Assembly: GCA_003209475.1 (NCBI GenBank)
Contig: QCQY01000006.1
Coordinates: 1 to 64,000 of the forward strand
Length of the DNA: 64,000 nucleotides
From: Prochlorococcus sp. AG-459-B06
GTDB lineage: Bacteria; Cyanobacteriota; Cyanobacteriia; PCC-6307; Cyanobiaceae
Direction: 5' to 3'
The notes under the pieces were generated by a model. That model was not told the DNA's origin. It ran no database searches and saw only the letters and a program-made list of their open reading frames with translations. Each line of letters begins with the position of its first letter. The stretch's first letter is position 1. Shown piece after piece: positions 1 to 9,275 of this stretch. The position numbers and the translations under genes were made by a program.

Positions 1-1493
1 CAGTTTGGAGATAATGCAATTGTGATTTTCTTCGAATCAAAACTTTCAAGTTCGGCTTGTTGTGAAAGTAACATTCTTGTTGATGGCAACTCTAATTTAG
101 AAAGAATTAATTCCCATTTTTCTTTTAAATTATTTGATCCAGGATTATTTTGGTTATTTTCAGAAATATTTTCGATACTTTCTTTTTCAAGAACGTCAAA
201 TTTTTCTAATTTTTCGTCTTTTTTTTCGATCAATTCCCCACGAGTTATCTCTTTTTTGATACTTGGTTTTTCAATTTCATTAGAAATATTTTCTTTATTA
301 AGAATTGCAATGTTTTTTCTACTTTCATACTTCTTTTCAGTCGTATTATTTTGATTTTCTCGCTTATTTTCAAAACTATTGATCTCTTGATTACCAAGAA
401 GGCCAGTTAAATGTATTTCAAACCAAAGCCTTGGATTATCACTTGTTTTGATTTGATATTCAATATTTCTCAGATGATTATGCCAATTAATTATTGTTGA
501 TTTATTTATTGTTTTCGAGATTTTATCCAATTCATCTCGAAATTCATCAGACGTATAATAAAGATCTGAATATTTATTATTTGAAGTGTGCAGTAGTAGA
601 TCTCTTGTTATATTCAATAATCCGATAATTATTTGAAGAGGTTCGTTCCCGGCATCATATAATTTGTTGCAGGTTATGATTAATGACTCTGGATTATTCT
701 CAACCAATGATTTAATCAGATTTGTTAATTCAATTTCTGATACTTCTCCTAGGAGGTTTTGGATATTATTAATTGTTATCCCTTCTGGTAAAAGATTCAA
801 TTGTTCAAGGAGGCTTTGTGCATCTCTCATGCCTCCATTAGATCTTTTTGCGATCATTTTTAACGCCTGATCATCGTATTCAATGGATTCTTTTACTGCG
901 ATTTCTGATAAATGTTGAAAAATGTCATTGGGGCTTATTCTTCTAAAATCAAACTTTTGGCATCTACTTTTTATTGTATTTAATACTCTCTCAGGATTTG
1001 TCGTAGCAAGGATAAATACAACTCTTGAGGGAGGTTCTTCAATAGTTTTTAGTAAAGCATTTGAAGCTGCCGTTGAAAGCATATGACATTCATCAATAAC
1101 ATATACTTTCCATCTTGCTTGAGTAGGTGCAAATCTCGCTCTTTCTATAATTTCTCTTATATTTTCTACTCCTGTATTTGATGCTGCATCAATCTCGATA
1201 ATATCTAGAGCGCTCCCATCAGTAATTTGTCTACATAGGTCACATTTACAACAAGGAGTTATCGTGGGTTGGTCGACTGCCTGGCAATTTAGAGATTTTG
1301 CAAATATTCTTGCACTTGATGTTTTCCCAGTGCCTCTTGGACCATTAAAAAGATAGGCAGGAGCAATTTTTTTTGTTAATAGTGCTTGTTTGAGTGTAAT
1401 GGATATAAATTTTTGCCCAACTAGTTCGTCTAAGTTGTTTGGTCTATATTTTTTGATGAAAAGGCTTATGTATATTTGGCATTTATTTTTCAT
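1..1493 (-). CDS. dnaX: DNA polymerase III subunit gamma/tau, C-terminus cut by window edge
   Basis: Clamp-loader ATPase that opens and loads the beta sliding clamp and, as tau, ties polymerases to the fork. Reading leftward from ATG at 1493, 497 codons are open and the frame runs off the window. A P-loop GPRGTGKT sits at residues 51-58. It is followed by the clamp-loader cysteine module (C-x10-CCKCDLC), Walker B-like VYVIDECHM and the SRC motif near SRCQKF. The ATPase region is continuous, so no intein is present, unlike some cyanobacterial dnaX genes. A charged low-complexity linker leads into a tau-like C-terminal part. That linker holds a run of eight A (219..226, coding strand), discussed as a possible frameshift site. 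The gene lies 46 nt downstream of clpX on the same strand. Confidence 0.95.
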   Translation of the reverse strand, partial: MKNKCQIYISLFIKKYRPNNLDELVGQKFISITLKQALLTKKIAPAYLFNGPRGTGKTSSARIFAKSLNCQAVDQPTITPCCKCDLCRQITDGSALDIIEIDAASNTGVENIREIIERARFAPTQARWKVYVIDECHMLSTAASNALLKTIEEPPSRVVFILATTNPERVLNTIKSRCQKFDFRRISPNDIFQHLSEIAVKESIEYDDQALKMIAKRSNGGMRDAQSLLEQLNLLPEGITINNIQNLLGEVSEIELTNLIKSLVENNPESLIITCNKLYDAGNEPLQIIIGLLNITRDLLLHTSNNKYSDLYYTSDEFRDELDKISKTINKSTIINWHNHLRNIEYQIKTSDNPRLWFEIHLTGLLGNQEINSFENKRENQNNTTEKKYESRKNIAILNKENISNEIEKPSIKKEITRGELIEKKDEKLEKFDVLEKESIENISENNQNNPGSNNLKEKWELILSKLELPSTRMLLSQQAELESFDSKKITIALSPN

Positions 1494-1539
1494 TAATTAG
1501 AAAAATTCGGGATTAAATTAAAAAAATTAAACTCTAATT

Positions 1540-2907
1540 TTATGCAGACTCTTTAATGATTCTTTTTGATCCTGAAGGTAGTTTAACAATTTTAGATGAG
1601 AACAAATTATCTACCATTTTTTTTGTAATTGTGAATTCTTTTATATTTTCTTCAGAAGGCAATGTGTACATTATGTCTAGCATTAGCTCTTCAATTATTG
1701 ATCTTAATGCTCTTGCACCTGTTTTTCTTTTATATGCTTCATTTGCAATCGCTTCAACAGAATCAGGATCAAATGATAATTCAACATTATCCATACTTAG
1801 CAAAGTTTTGAATTGTTTTACTAATGCATCTCTTGGTTGAGTTAAAATAGATTTTAAAGTTTCTTTAGTGAGACGATCTAGTACGGCACAAACCGGAATT
1901 CTTCCAATAAATTCTGGAATTAGGCCATATTTCACTAAGTCATCTAATTCTAAATTTTTCAGGGAATCTCGTGGGTCTACAATTTTTTTTGTATCAACTT
2001 TGTTTTGATCTGAATTGGTGGTAAATCCTATTGAGTGTTTACCCATACGTTTTTGAACGATGTCCTCTAAACCAATAAAAGCTCCCCCGCAGATAAATAA
2101 TATTTGACTTGTATCAATTTGGATGCAGTCATGATAGGGATGTTTTCTTCCGCCTTGCGGTGGCACATTAGCAATTGTTCCTTCAAGCATTTTTAATAAT
2201 GCTTGCTGTACCCCTTCACCAGAGACATCTCTAGTAATTGAAGGATTCTCGCTTTTTCTTGCAATTTTATCTATTTCATCAATATAAATTATTCCTTTTT
2301 GAGCTAGTTCTACATTCATTTCTGATTTCTGTAGAAGTCTTAGAAGTATATTTTCAACATCCTCCCCAACATATCCAGCTTCTGTCAAAGTCGTTGCATC
2401 AGCTACTGCAAAAGGAACATCTAGAAACTCTGCTAAAGTTTGAGCCAATAATGTTTTTCCACTTCCAGTAGGGCCAATGAGTAAAATATTTGATTTTTGT
2501 AATTTAGTTGCTTGTAAATCTGTTGAATTCGTATTTTTACTGTCTTCTTTAACTTTCCATGCTAATCGCTTGTAGTGATTGTACACGGCTACTGATAATA
2601 TTTTTTTTGCAGATTCTTGTCCAACAACTTGATTATCTAGAAAACTTTTAATTTCTAATGGTTTAGGGATTGAAGTTAATTCTAAAGGAACAGATTTTTT
2701 TGGATTATCAGTTGGTAATTTCTTTTTTACTTGCGGAGAGTTGTTTGTGTTCGCTTGATTATCAAGTAGTTCTTCATCGAGAATTTCATTACAGAGATCT
2801 ATGCACTCGTCACAGATATAAACCCCAGGACCAGCTATAAGCTTTCTTACTTGGTCTTGTGATTTCCCACAAAATGAACATTTAAGATGGGCGTCAAATT
2901 TAGCCAT
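1540..2907 (-). CDS. clpX: ATP-dependent Clp protease ATP-binding subunit ClpX
   Basis: AAA+ unfoldase that recognises substrates, unfolds them and feeds them to ClpP in the cytoplasm. The N-terminal zinc-binding domain has Cys10, Cys13, Cys32 and Cys35. Walker A GPTGSGKT is at residues 145-152 and Walker B is IIYIDEIDK. The IGF tripeptide of the ClpP-docking loop is present (KHSIGFTT), as is the sensor region GARALRSI. The length of 455 aa is normal for cyanobacterial ClpX, with a low-complexity linker at about residues 50-75. It is the third gene of a tig-clpP-clpX-dnaX run, 105 nt downstream of clpP. Confidence 0.98.
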   Translation of the reverse strand: MAKFDAHLKCSFCGKSQDQVRKLIAGPGVYICDECIDLCNEILDEELLDNQANTNNSPQVKKKLPTDNPKKSVPLELTSIPKPLEIKSFLDNQVVGQESAKKILSVAVYNHYKRLAWKVKEDSKNTNSTDLQATKLQKSNILLIGPTGSGKTLLAQTLAEFLDVPFAVADATTLTEAGYVGEDVENILLRLLQKSEMNVELAQKGIIYIDEIDKIARKSENPSITRDVSGEGVQQALLKMLEGTIANVPPQGGRKHPYHDCIQIDTSQILFICGGAFIGLEDIVQKRMGKHSIGFTTNSDQNKVDTKKIVDPRDSLKNLELDDLVKYGLIPEFIGRIPVCAVLDRLTKETLKSILTQPRDALVKQFKTLLSMDNVELSFDPDSVEAIANEAYKRKTGARALRSIIEELMLDIMYTLPSEENIKEFTITKKMVDNLFSSKIVKLPSGSKRIIKESA

Positions 2908-3012
2908 CGATTATAATTTTTTAAAGTGAAAGGTGTTAAATATCCCCTATTCACTAGGATTGCTTATAAATATCGATTCGTCATCATATTCTTAAAAAAT
3001 TACTATCCCTTG

Positions 3013-3657
3013 TCACTTTTTGATAACTTTATCAATTAATCCATATTCGACTGCTTCTGAGGGAGATAAAAAGTAATCTCTTTCTGTATCTTCATTAATT
3101 TTTTCTAAAGGTTGACCAGTATGTTCTGCTAAAAGCGAATTTAATGTTTTCTTGAGAAAAAGTATTTCTTTAGCTTGGATTTCAATCTCTACTGCTTGAC
3201 CTTGTGCACCTCCAAGAGGCTGATGAATCATAATCCTAGAATTAGGTAAAGCCAATCTTTTCCCCTTTGCTCCTCCAGAAAGTAGAAAAGCCCCCATACT
3301 TGCGGCTACTCCAAAGCATATTGTCACTACATCAGGGGATATTTGTTGCATAGTATCGTATATGGCCATTCCTGCAGTTACTGAGCCTCCAGGAGAATTG
3401 ATATATATTTGTATATCTTTTTCAGGATCTTCAGCTTCAAGAAATAATAATTGTGCAACAAGTGAGTCAGATACTTGATCATTAATTCCAGTACCTAAAA
3501 AAATTATTCTTTCCCTCAATAGTCTTGAATATATATCAAAAGCTCTTTCTCCTCTACCTGATTGTTCTATAACGGTGGGAACAGCGGCAATAGTTTTATT
3601 ATTACTTTCGTAAGAACTTATTGAGCTTTGGATTAAATGTTTTTTTTCTGAGTTCAC
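3013..3657 (-). CDS. clpP: ATP-dependent Clp protease proteolytic subunit
   Basis: Serine peptidase forming the ClpP barrel that degrades proteins unfolded by ClpX. The catalytic triad is visible as Ser120 (VAASMGAF), His145 (MIHQP) and Asp194 (ERDYF). The substrate-strand motif NSPGGSV is also present. At 214 aa it is slightly longer than many ClpP proteins because of a Ser/Asn-rich N-terminal segment of about 30 residues before the conserved [15 protein letters not shown], which is probably propeptide or disordered. It lies between tig and clpX on the same strand. Cyanobacteria carry several clpP paralogues; this is the one paired with clpX. Confidence 0.97.
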   Translation of the reverse strand: MNSEKKHLIQSSISSYESNNKTIAAVPTVIEQSGRGERAFDIYSRLLRERIIFLGTGINDQVSDSLVAQLLFLEAEDPEKDIQIYINSPGGSVTAGMAIYDTMQQISPDVVTICFGVAASMGAFLLSGGAKGKRLALPNSRIMIHQPLGGAQGQAVEIEIQAKEILFLKKTLNSLLAEHTGQPLEKINEDTERDYFLSPSEAVEYGLIDKVIKK

Positions 3658-3734
3658 AAATTAGTTTAGTCTTATAAATAATTTAAGGGGTTTTTGTTTA
3701 ATTAGTAGGAAATTTCATAAATTATTTTTTTTCT

Positions 3735-5156
3735 TTATTTATTTTGTGTTTTTGTAGTTTTCGTAGTTTTTATAGTTTTTGTCGCAGTTTTCGTGGCTTT
3801 TGTTGTTTTGGAGGTTTTGGTAGCTTTGGAAGTTTTTGTAGTTTTTTCTTTCACTTCTGAATTTTCTTCAAGCCAAATTATTAATTTTTCTTTGAGTAAA
3901 TCATTACTTATTACTTCTGTTAATTTTTTAATGTCTATTTGTTTTGAAGATTGAGAGATTGCATCTTCATAATCTTTCATTTTTAAATCAATTTCATCTT
4001 TCTCAACGTTAATATTTTCTAATTCAGCTAATGCTTTTAGAGCTAAATTTCTCTGAACATTTTTTTCAGCCTGAGGCCTTGTGGACTCTGCTAATGATTT
4101 AACTAATTCCGGAGTGAAAGTAGATTTAACATCAAGACCTTGTTGAGCAAATCTTTGAGCTGTTTGTTCAATATTATTCCTCACTTCTGTATCAATCATA
4201 GATGTAGGAATTTCAGCAACTAATTCGTTTGTTAAGGCATCTAGTAAAGCTTCAATTTTGATATCTTTTTGTTTTTTTTCAAAATTGTCTCGAAGTTGCT
4301 TTTCAATATCTTTCTTTAACTCTTTTAATGATTCTTTGTTGCCAGACTGTTTTGCAAAATCGTCATTAAGTTCAGGTAATTCTTTTTCCTTAAGATCCTT
4401 AAGGTTTACTTCAAAGATTGCCTCTTTGCCTCTTGAATCCTCATGAGAATAATCTTCAGGAAATTTAAGGTTAAGTGTTTTCGTATCACCAATTTTCATC
4501 TTTACGATTCCTTCGACGAAACCGGGGATCATTTTGTTCTTTTCTAACTCAAGATCCATTGATTCACTAGTCCCACCATCTATCTCTTTACCAGAATCTT
4601 TATATTTTCCTTTGAAACTAACTACAGCAATATCTCCTAATTTCGCTGCTCTATTGGTTACTGGAATAATATTTGCAAACTGACTTCTAGATTTTTCTAG
4701 CGCTTCATCTATTGACTTAGTATCAAACTTTGTTTTTGATATTTCAATAATTAGTCCTTTGGATTTTTTAAGTTTTAATTCTGGGGCAACATCAGTTTGA
4801 AGAGTAATCTTAAGAGATTTTTCAGGACTAAACTTTGCAAGTAAAGATTCAAATCCATCTACCAATTCTGGCTCACTTAATGGCTCTATAGATTTTATTT
4901 TTAATGCTTCTTGCCATGATTTATCAATAATTTTTTCTAGAGCAGAAGCATGTAATTGTGTGATGCCAATTCTTTGAATTAATACTTGTTTAGGAATTTT
5001 ACCAAGTCTAAATCCCGGAATTTTAGCCGAACGACTGATAGTACTGATTGTCTCATTCACACACGTTTTGCATGTCTCGGATGGTATTTCTAATTCAAAT
5101 GAGATTCTACTTTGAGGTAGAGGAGTTGTTTTGACTATTAATGCTTCTTTAGCCAT
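3735..5156 (-). CDS. tig: Trigger factor (ribosome-associated chaperone/PPIase)
   Basis: Binds at the ribosomal exit tunnel and shields nascent chains. The ribosome-docking signature GFRLGKIPK lies near residue 49 in the N-terminal domain. An FKBP-like PPIase domain covers roughly residues 165-250, with the helical C-terminal chaperone domain after it. The protein is 473 aa, longer than the usual 430 or so, because of a tail of about 40 residues made almost only of Lys, Thr, Ala and Ser (repeats of TKT/TKTTK). It is the first gene of the tig-clpP-clpX-dnaX cluster and is divergent from asd, with 122 nt between them. Confidence 0.97.
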   Translation of the reverse strand: MAKEALIVKTTPLPQSRISFELEIPSETCKTCVNETISTISRSAKIPGFRLGKIPKQVLIQRIGITQLHASALEKIIDKSWQEALKIKSIEPLSEPELVDGFESLLAKFSPEKSLKITLQTDVAPELKLKKSKGLIIEISKTKFDTKSIDEALEKSRSQFANIIPVTNRAAKLGDIAVVSFKGKYKDSGKEIDGGTSESMDLELEKNKMIPGFVEGIVKMKIGDTKTLNLKFPEDYSHEDSRGKEAIFEVNLKDLKEKELPELNDDFAKQSGNKESLKELKKDIEKQLRDNFEKKQKDIKIEALLDALTNELVAEIPTSMIDTEVRNNIEQTAQRFAQQGLDVKSTFTPELVKSLAESTRPQAEKNVQRNLALKALAELENINVEKDEIDLKMKDYEDAISQSSKQIDIKKLTEVISNDLLKEKLIIWLEENSEVKEKTTKTSKATKTSKTTKATKTATKTIKTTKTTKTQNK

Positions 5157-5194
5157 TTTTTTTATTTATTACTAAAAGCCGAATCTTAATTATT

Positions 5195-5207
5195 TCACAT
5201 TATGTGA
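5195..5207. promoter_or_regulatory. Short perfect palindrome in the tig/asd divergent promoter region
   Basis: TCACAT-T-ATGTGA is a perfect inverted repeat with six-base arms, midway between the divergent starts of tig (5156) and asd (5279). Its position would suit a shared operator, but I cannot name a regulator and a 13-base palindrome can arise by chance in AT-rich DNA. Confidence 0.25.
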
Positions 5208-5278
5208 TTTCCTTGAAAGTTATTTTTTTGATAAAGTAAAAAAAATAGTCAATCTATTTATAAAAATCATTTTAAAGT

Positions 5279-6310
5279 GTGAGACAATCTCCGTTTTTGC
5301 CTAATAGGCCATTAAAAGTTGCTGTTTTAGGATCTTCAGGTGCTGTGGGATCTGAATTACTCAAAATTCTTGAACAACGTGATTTTCCAATATCAGAATT
5401 GGTCTTGCTTTCATCAGAGCGTTCAGAAGGAAAAAAAATTATTTGGAAAGGTGAAGAATTAGTTACAAAAAAAACAACTAAGGAAGAATTTCTGAGTCTA
5501 GATTTAGTTTTAGCTTCAGCCGGTGGAAGTATTTCAAAAAAATGGTTGTCTACCATTATGGAACAAAATGCTTTATTGATAGATAATTCAAGTGCCTTCA
5601 GATTAGATAATAATGTACCTCTTATAGTTCCTGAAGTTAATGCTAGGGACGTAATTAATCATGATGGGGTAATAGCGAATCCAAACTGCACTACTATTTT
5701 ATTGACATTAGTTTTAGCTCCTTTAAATAAACTATCGACTATTCAAAGAGTTGTTGTCTCAACATATCAATCCGTGAGTGGTGCAGGCCAATTGGCGATG
5801 GAGGAACTAAAACTTTTAACTGAAAAATATCTTCAGGGTAATCCTCAAAAAAGTGAAGTTTTGCCATACTCATTGGCTTTTAATTTGTTTTTGCACAATT
5901 CACCCATGCTTGCTAATAATTACTGCGAAGAAGAGATGAAAATGGTTAATGAGACCAAGAAAATATTAAATATTGCTGATTTAAAGCTCTCTGCTACATG
6001 TGTTCGAGTTCCAGTACTGAGAGCACATTCTGAATCGATCAATATTGAATTTGCGGGTGTAGTTGAACCTAAAGATGCTATTGAAGAATTAAAAAAATCT
6101 CCTGGAATTGAAATTATTGAGGATTACAAAAATAATAGATTTCCAATGCCAAATGACGTTATGGGAAGGGATAATGTTGCTGTAGGCAGGCTAAGAACTG
6201 ATATAAGTCAGCCTAATGGATTAGAATTATGGTTATGCGGAGATCAAATAAGAAAAGGAGCAGCTCTTAATGCTGTTCAAATAGCTGAATTATTAATTCC
6301 AAAAAAATGA
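5279..6310 (+). CDS. asd: Aspartate-semialdehyde dehydrogenase
   Basis: Reduces aspartyl phosphate to aspartate semialdehyde with NADPH, the branch point to lysine/diaminopimelate, threonine and methionine. The nucleotide-binding motif GSSGAVG is at residues 18-24 and the catalytic cysteine is Cys137 in NPNCTT. Substrate motifs include SVSGAG and the R-x-P-V-x-R-x-H pattern ([10 protein letters not shown]). Its 343 aa is the family length. The start is GTG, chosen because it begins just before the Rossmann strand ([10 protein letters not shown]). The stop overlaps the dapA start by four bases (ATGA), so the two are very likely translationally coupled. Confidence 0.97.
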   Translation: MRQSPFLPNRPLKVAVLGSSGAVGSELLKILEQRDFPISELVLLSSERSEGKKIIWKGEELVTKKTTKEEFLSLDLVLASAGGSISKKWLSTIMEQNALLIDNSSAFRLDNNVPLIVPEVNARDVINHDGVIANPNCTTILLTLVLAPLNKLSTIQRVVVSTYQSVSGAGQLAMEELKLLTEKYLQGNPQKSEVLPYSLAFNLFLHNSPMLANNYCEEEMKMVNETKKILNIADLKLSATCVRVPVLRAHSESINIEFAGVVEPKDAIEELKKSPGIEIIEDYKNNRFPMPNDVMGRDNVAVGRLRTDISQPNGLELWLCGDQIRKGAALNAVQIAELLIPKK

Positions 6311-7209
6311 TTATAGACAAAACTGATTGTAATAATCCACTATTTGGAAGAATATTGACTGCAATGGTTACTCCATTCACTGAGAATGGAGATGTAGATT
6401 ATGAACTAGCTATAAAACTCTCAAATTATCTTTTTGAGAACGGTTCCGATGGAATTGTGTTGTGTGGTACTACTGGAGAATCTCCGACTCTTTCATGGGC
6501 AGAACAGCATGATTTATTTATTGCGGTAAAAGGATCTTTGGATTCAAGCTGCAAAGTAATAGTTGGAACTGGTAGTAACTGTACAAGCGAGGCTGTGGAA
6601 GCTACAAAAAAAGCCTATGACTCTGGTGCCGATGGTGCTTTGGTCGTTGTTCCTTATTACAATAAGCCACCTCAAGAAGGTCTTTATAAACATTTCAGTT
6701 CTATTGCTAATTCTGCAAAGGATTTGCCTCTAATGCTGTACAACATTCCTGGAAGGACAGGATGTAATTTATTGCCTGATACTGTGAAGAAACTTATGGA
6801 TTTTTCAAATATTCTCAGTATTAAAGCTGCAAGCGGTAGAATAGAAGAAGTAACAGAACTAAGAGCTATTTGTGGCTCCGAAATCTCTGTATATAGTGGC
6901 GACGATTCATTGTTGCTTCCAATGTTATCTGTAGGTGCTGTAGGAGTAGTAAGTGTTGCAAGTCATTTGGTTGGATTGCAATTGAAAGAGATGATACATT
7001 TCTTTCAAAGTGGAGATGTTTCCAATGCGCTTGCTATTCATGAAAAACTTCAACCTCTTTTTAAAGCACTTTTTATGACTACTAATCCAATCCCAATTAA
7101 GGCTGCTTTGGAGCTATCGGGATGGAATGTAGGTAATCCTAGAAGTCCTTTGTCACCATTAAGCAATGACATGAAAAAGCAACTATCTTTTATCCTGAAA
7201 TCCTTATAA
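6307..7209 (+). CDS. dapA: 4-hydroxy-tetrahydrodipicolinate synthase
   Basis: Condenses pyruvate with aspartate semialdehyde, the committed step to diaminopimelate and lysine. The Schiff-base lysine is Lys173 (SIKAASG), with Tyr145 ([10 protein letters not shown]) and the GTTGESPTL substrate loop near residue 54. At 300 aa it is a full-length TIM barrel. The ATG overlaps the asd stop, giving an asd-dapA operon that makes substrate and product of the same branch. RNase J follows on the same strand after about 80 nt. Confidence 0.98.
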   Translation: MIIDKTDCNNPLFGRILTAMVTPFTENGDVDYELAIKLSNYLFENGSDGIVLCGTTGESPTLSWAEQHDLFIAVKGSLDSSCKVIVGTGSNCTSEAVEATKKAYDSGADGALVVVPYYNKPPQEGLYKHFSSIANSAKDLPLMLYNIPGRTGCNLLPDTVKKLMDFSNILSIKAASGRIEEVTELRAICGSEISVYSGDDSLLLPMLSVGAVGVVSVASHLVGLQLKEMIHFFQSGDVSNALAIHEKLQPLFKALFMTTNPIPIKAALELSGWNVGNPRSPLSPLSNDMKKQLSFILKSL

Positions 7210-7289
7210 TAGGGATTATTTTTAACTTGATAATTAAATTTAAATAAACTTTATTTGATTACAAGCAGGCCTTCATAAATTTCAAAATT

Positions 7290-9275
7290 ATGCAATTAAG
7301 TACAAATTCAAATGTAAATAGATCTAATAATGATTCATCTAGATCTAAAAGTAACACGCCAGCTCTACGCGTAATACCTCTTGGAGGACTACATGAAATA
7401 GGAAAAAACACTTGTGTTTTTGAATATGGTGATGAATTGATGCTTGTTGATGCTGGATTAGCTTTCCCATCTGATGGGATGCATGGCGTAAACGTTGTTA
7501 TGCCAGATACAACTTTTTTAAAAGAAAATCAAAGAAGAATAAAAGGAATGATTGTCACTCATGGTCATGAAGATCATATTGGAGGTATTTCTCATCATCT
7601 AAAGCATTTTAATATTCCTATTATTTATGGTCCAAGACTGGCAATGTCAATGCTTAGAGGAAAAATGGAGGAAGCAGGGGTATCTGATAGAACAACTATA
7701 CAGACAGTAAATCCAAGAGATGTTGTAAAAGTTGGACAACATTTTTCTGTTGAATTTATTCGAAATACCCATTCTATTTGTGATAGTTTTTCTTTAGCAG
7801 TTACAACACCTGTTGGCACAATTATTTTCACCGGAGATTTTAAGTTTGATCATATGCCAGTAGATGGAGAGCAATTTGATATTGAAAGAATGGTGCATTA
7901 TGGAGAGAAGGGTGTTTTATGCATGTTCAGTGATTCGACTAATGCCGAAGTTCCAGGTTTTTGTCCTTCTGAGAAGACTATCTATCCTTCTTTAGAAAAA
8001 CATATTGCGGAGGCAAAAGAACGAGTTATCCTTACCACTTTTGCTAGTTCTGTTCATAGAGTGACAATGATCTTACAGTTGGCAATGAAACATGGAAGAA
8101 AGGTCGGTTTGTTAGGTAGATCGATGATAAATGTTATTGCTAAAGCGAGAGATATTGGTTATATGAAATGCCCAGATGATTTGTTTGTTCCTATCAAGCA
8201 AATTAGAGATTTGCCGGATAGAGAGACTTTATTATTAATGACTGGAAGTCAAGGGGAACCCCTTGCAGCGTTAAGCAGAATATCTCGTGGTGAACATCAG
8301 CATGTTCGTCTTAAGACTACTGATACTGTTATATTCTCCGCTAGCCCAATCCCAGGCAATACGATTGGTGTTGTCAATACAATAGATAGATTAATGAAAC
8401 TCGGAGCAAAGGTTGTTTATGGAAAGGGTGAGAATATTCATGTTTCTGGTCATGGTTTTCAAGAAGATCAAAAGTTGATGTTGGCACTCGCCAAACCTAA
8501 GTTTTTTGTTCCTGTTCATGGAGAACATAGAATGCTTGTTTGTCATAGCAAGAGTGCACAAACTATGGGGGTTCCAAAGGACAATATTTTAATTATTGAA
8601 AATGGAGATGTAGTTGAGTTAACACCTAATTCCATTCAAAAAGGTGATCCTGTAAAAGCTGGTGTTGAACTGCTTGATAACTCGCGAAATGGGATAGTTG
8701 ATGCTCGAGTATTAAAGGAAAGGCAGCAATTAGCTGGGGATGGTGTAGTTACTGTTTTAGCTCCTATTAGTACAGATGGGAAGATGGTTGCGCCTCCCAG
8801 AGTTAATTTAAGAGGAGTTGTTACTACTGCAGAGCCAAGAAAAATGTCTATGTGGACAGAACGAGAAATAAGCTGGGTTTTAGAAAATAGATGGAAACAA
8901 TTATCTAGACAAACTGGGCCAAATAATTATGAAGTAGATTGGATTGGTGTACAAAGAGAAATTGAAAATGGTTTATCGAGAAGAATGAGAAGAGAATTAC
9001 AAGTTGAACCCCTTATTTTGTGTTTAGTTCAACCTGCACCAAGTGGAACTCGTGCTTATATTCCAAAGATTACCGAAGATCAAAATTTTTCAAATAGAAA
9101 TAGAAATAATAATAATTTCCGTAAGAAATCAAATAATAATCATCCGAATAGTTCAAATAACCCACAAAATATCCAAAAAAGTCCAAAAGTTTCAAATAAT
9201 CCATCAACTGAGACTGCTAAAGAAGATTCATTTGAAGGTAGAACAAGAAGAAGAAGATCTGCAGTCACATCTTAA
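7290..9275 (+). CDS. rnj: Ribonuclease J (metallo-beta-lactamase/beta-CASP)
   Basis: Endo- and 5'-3' exoribonuclease for mRNA turnover and RNA maturation. The zinc motif HGHEDH is at residues 91-96, further metal ligands follow (GDFKFDH), and the beta-CASP motifs are recognisable (SDSTNAE, GSQGEP, VHGEHRM). The catalytic core is followed by the RNase J C-terminal domain and, after about residue 600, a disordered Asn/Ser/Lys tract that ends in RTRRRRSAVTS. The length of 661 aa suits cyanobacterial RNase J, which is longer than the 555 or so of Bacillus. It follows asd-dapA. Its 3' end overlaps that of tilS by 4 nt, tail to tail. Confidence 0.96.
   Translation: MQLSTNSNVNRSNNDSSRSKSNTPALRVIPLGGLHEIGKNTCVFEYGDELMLVDAGLAFPSDGMHGVNVVMPDTTFLKENQRRIKGMIVTHGHEDHIGGISHHLKHFNIPIIYGPRLAMSMLRGKMEEAGVSDRTTIQTVNPRDVVKVGQHFSVEFIRNTHSICDSFSLAVTTPVGTIIFTGDFKFDHMPVDGEQFDIERMVHYGEKGVLCMFSDSTNAEVPGFCPSEKTIYPSLEKHIAEAKERVILTTFASSVHRVTMILQLAMKHGRKVGLLGRSMINVIAKARDIGYMKCPDDLFVPIKQIRDLPDRETLLLMTGSQGEPLAALSRISRGEHQHVRLKTTDTVIFSASPIPGNTIGVVNTIDRLMKLGAKVVYGKGENIHVSGHGFQEDQKLMLALAKPKFFVPVHGEHRMLVCHSKSAQTMGVPKDNILIIENGDVVELTPNSIQKGDPVKAGVELLDNSRNGIVDARVLKERQQLAGDGVVTVLAPISTDGKMVAPPRVNLRGVVTTAEPRKMSMWTEREISWVLENRWKQLSRQTGPNNYEVDWIGVQREIENGLSRRMRRELQVEPLILCLVQPAPSGTRAYIPKITEDQNFSNRNRNNNNFRKKSNNNHPNSSNNPQNIQKSPKVSNNPSTETAKEDSFEGRTRRRRSAVTS

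Noticed and set aside
1..1493. Intein or split gene in dnaX, as in some cyanobacteria.
   Set aside because: The frame runs without a break from the P-loop through the SRC motif, with no extra domain inserted.
5195..5207. CRP-type site in the tig/asd gap.
   Set aside because: The half-sites are in the reverse order and spacing (TCACA then TGTGA) compared with the CRP consensus. It is kept only as an unassigned palindrome.
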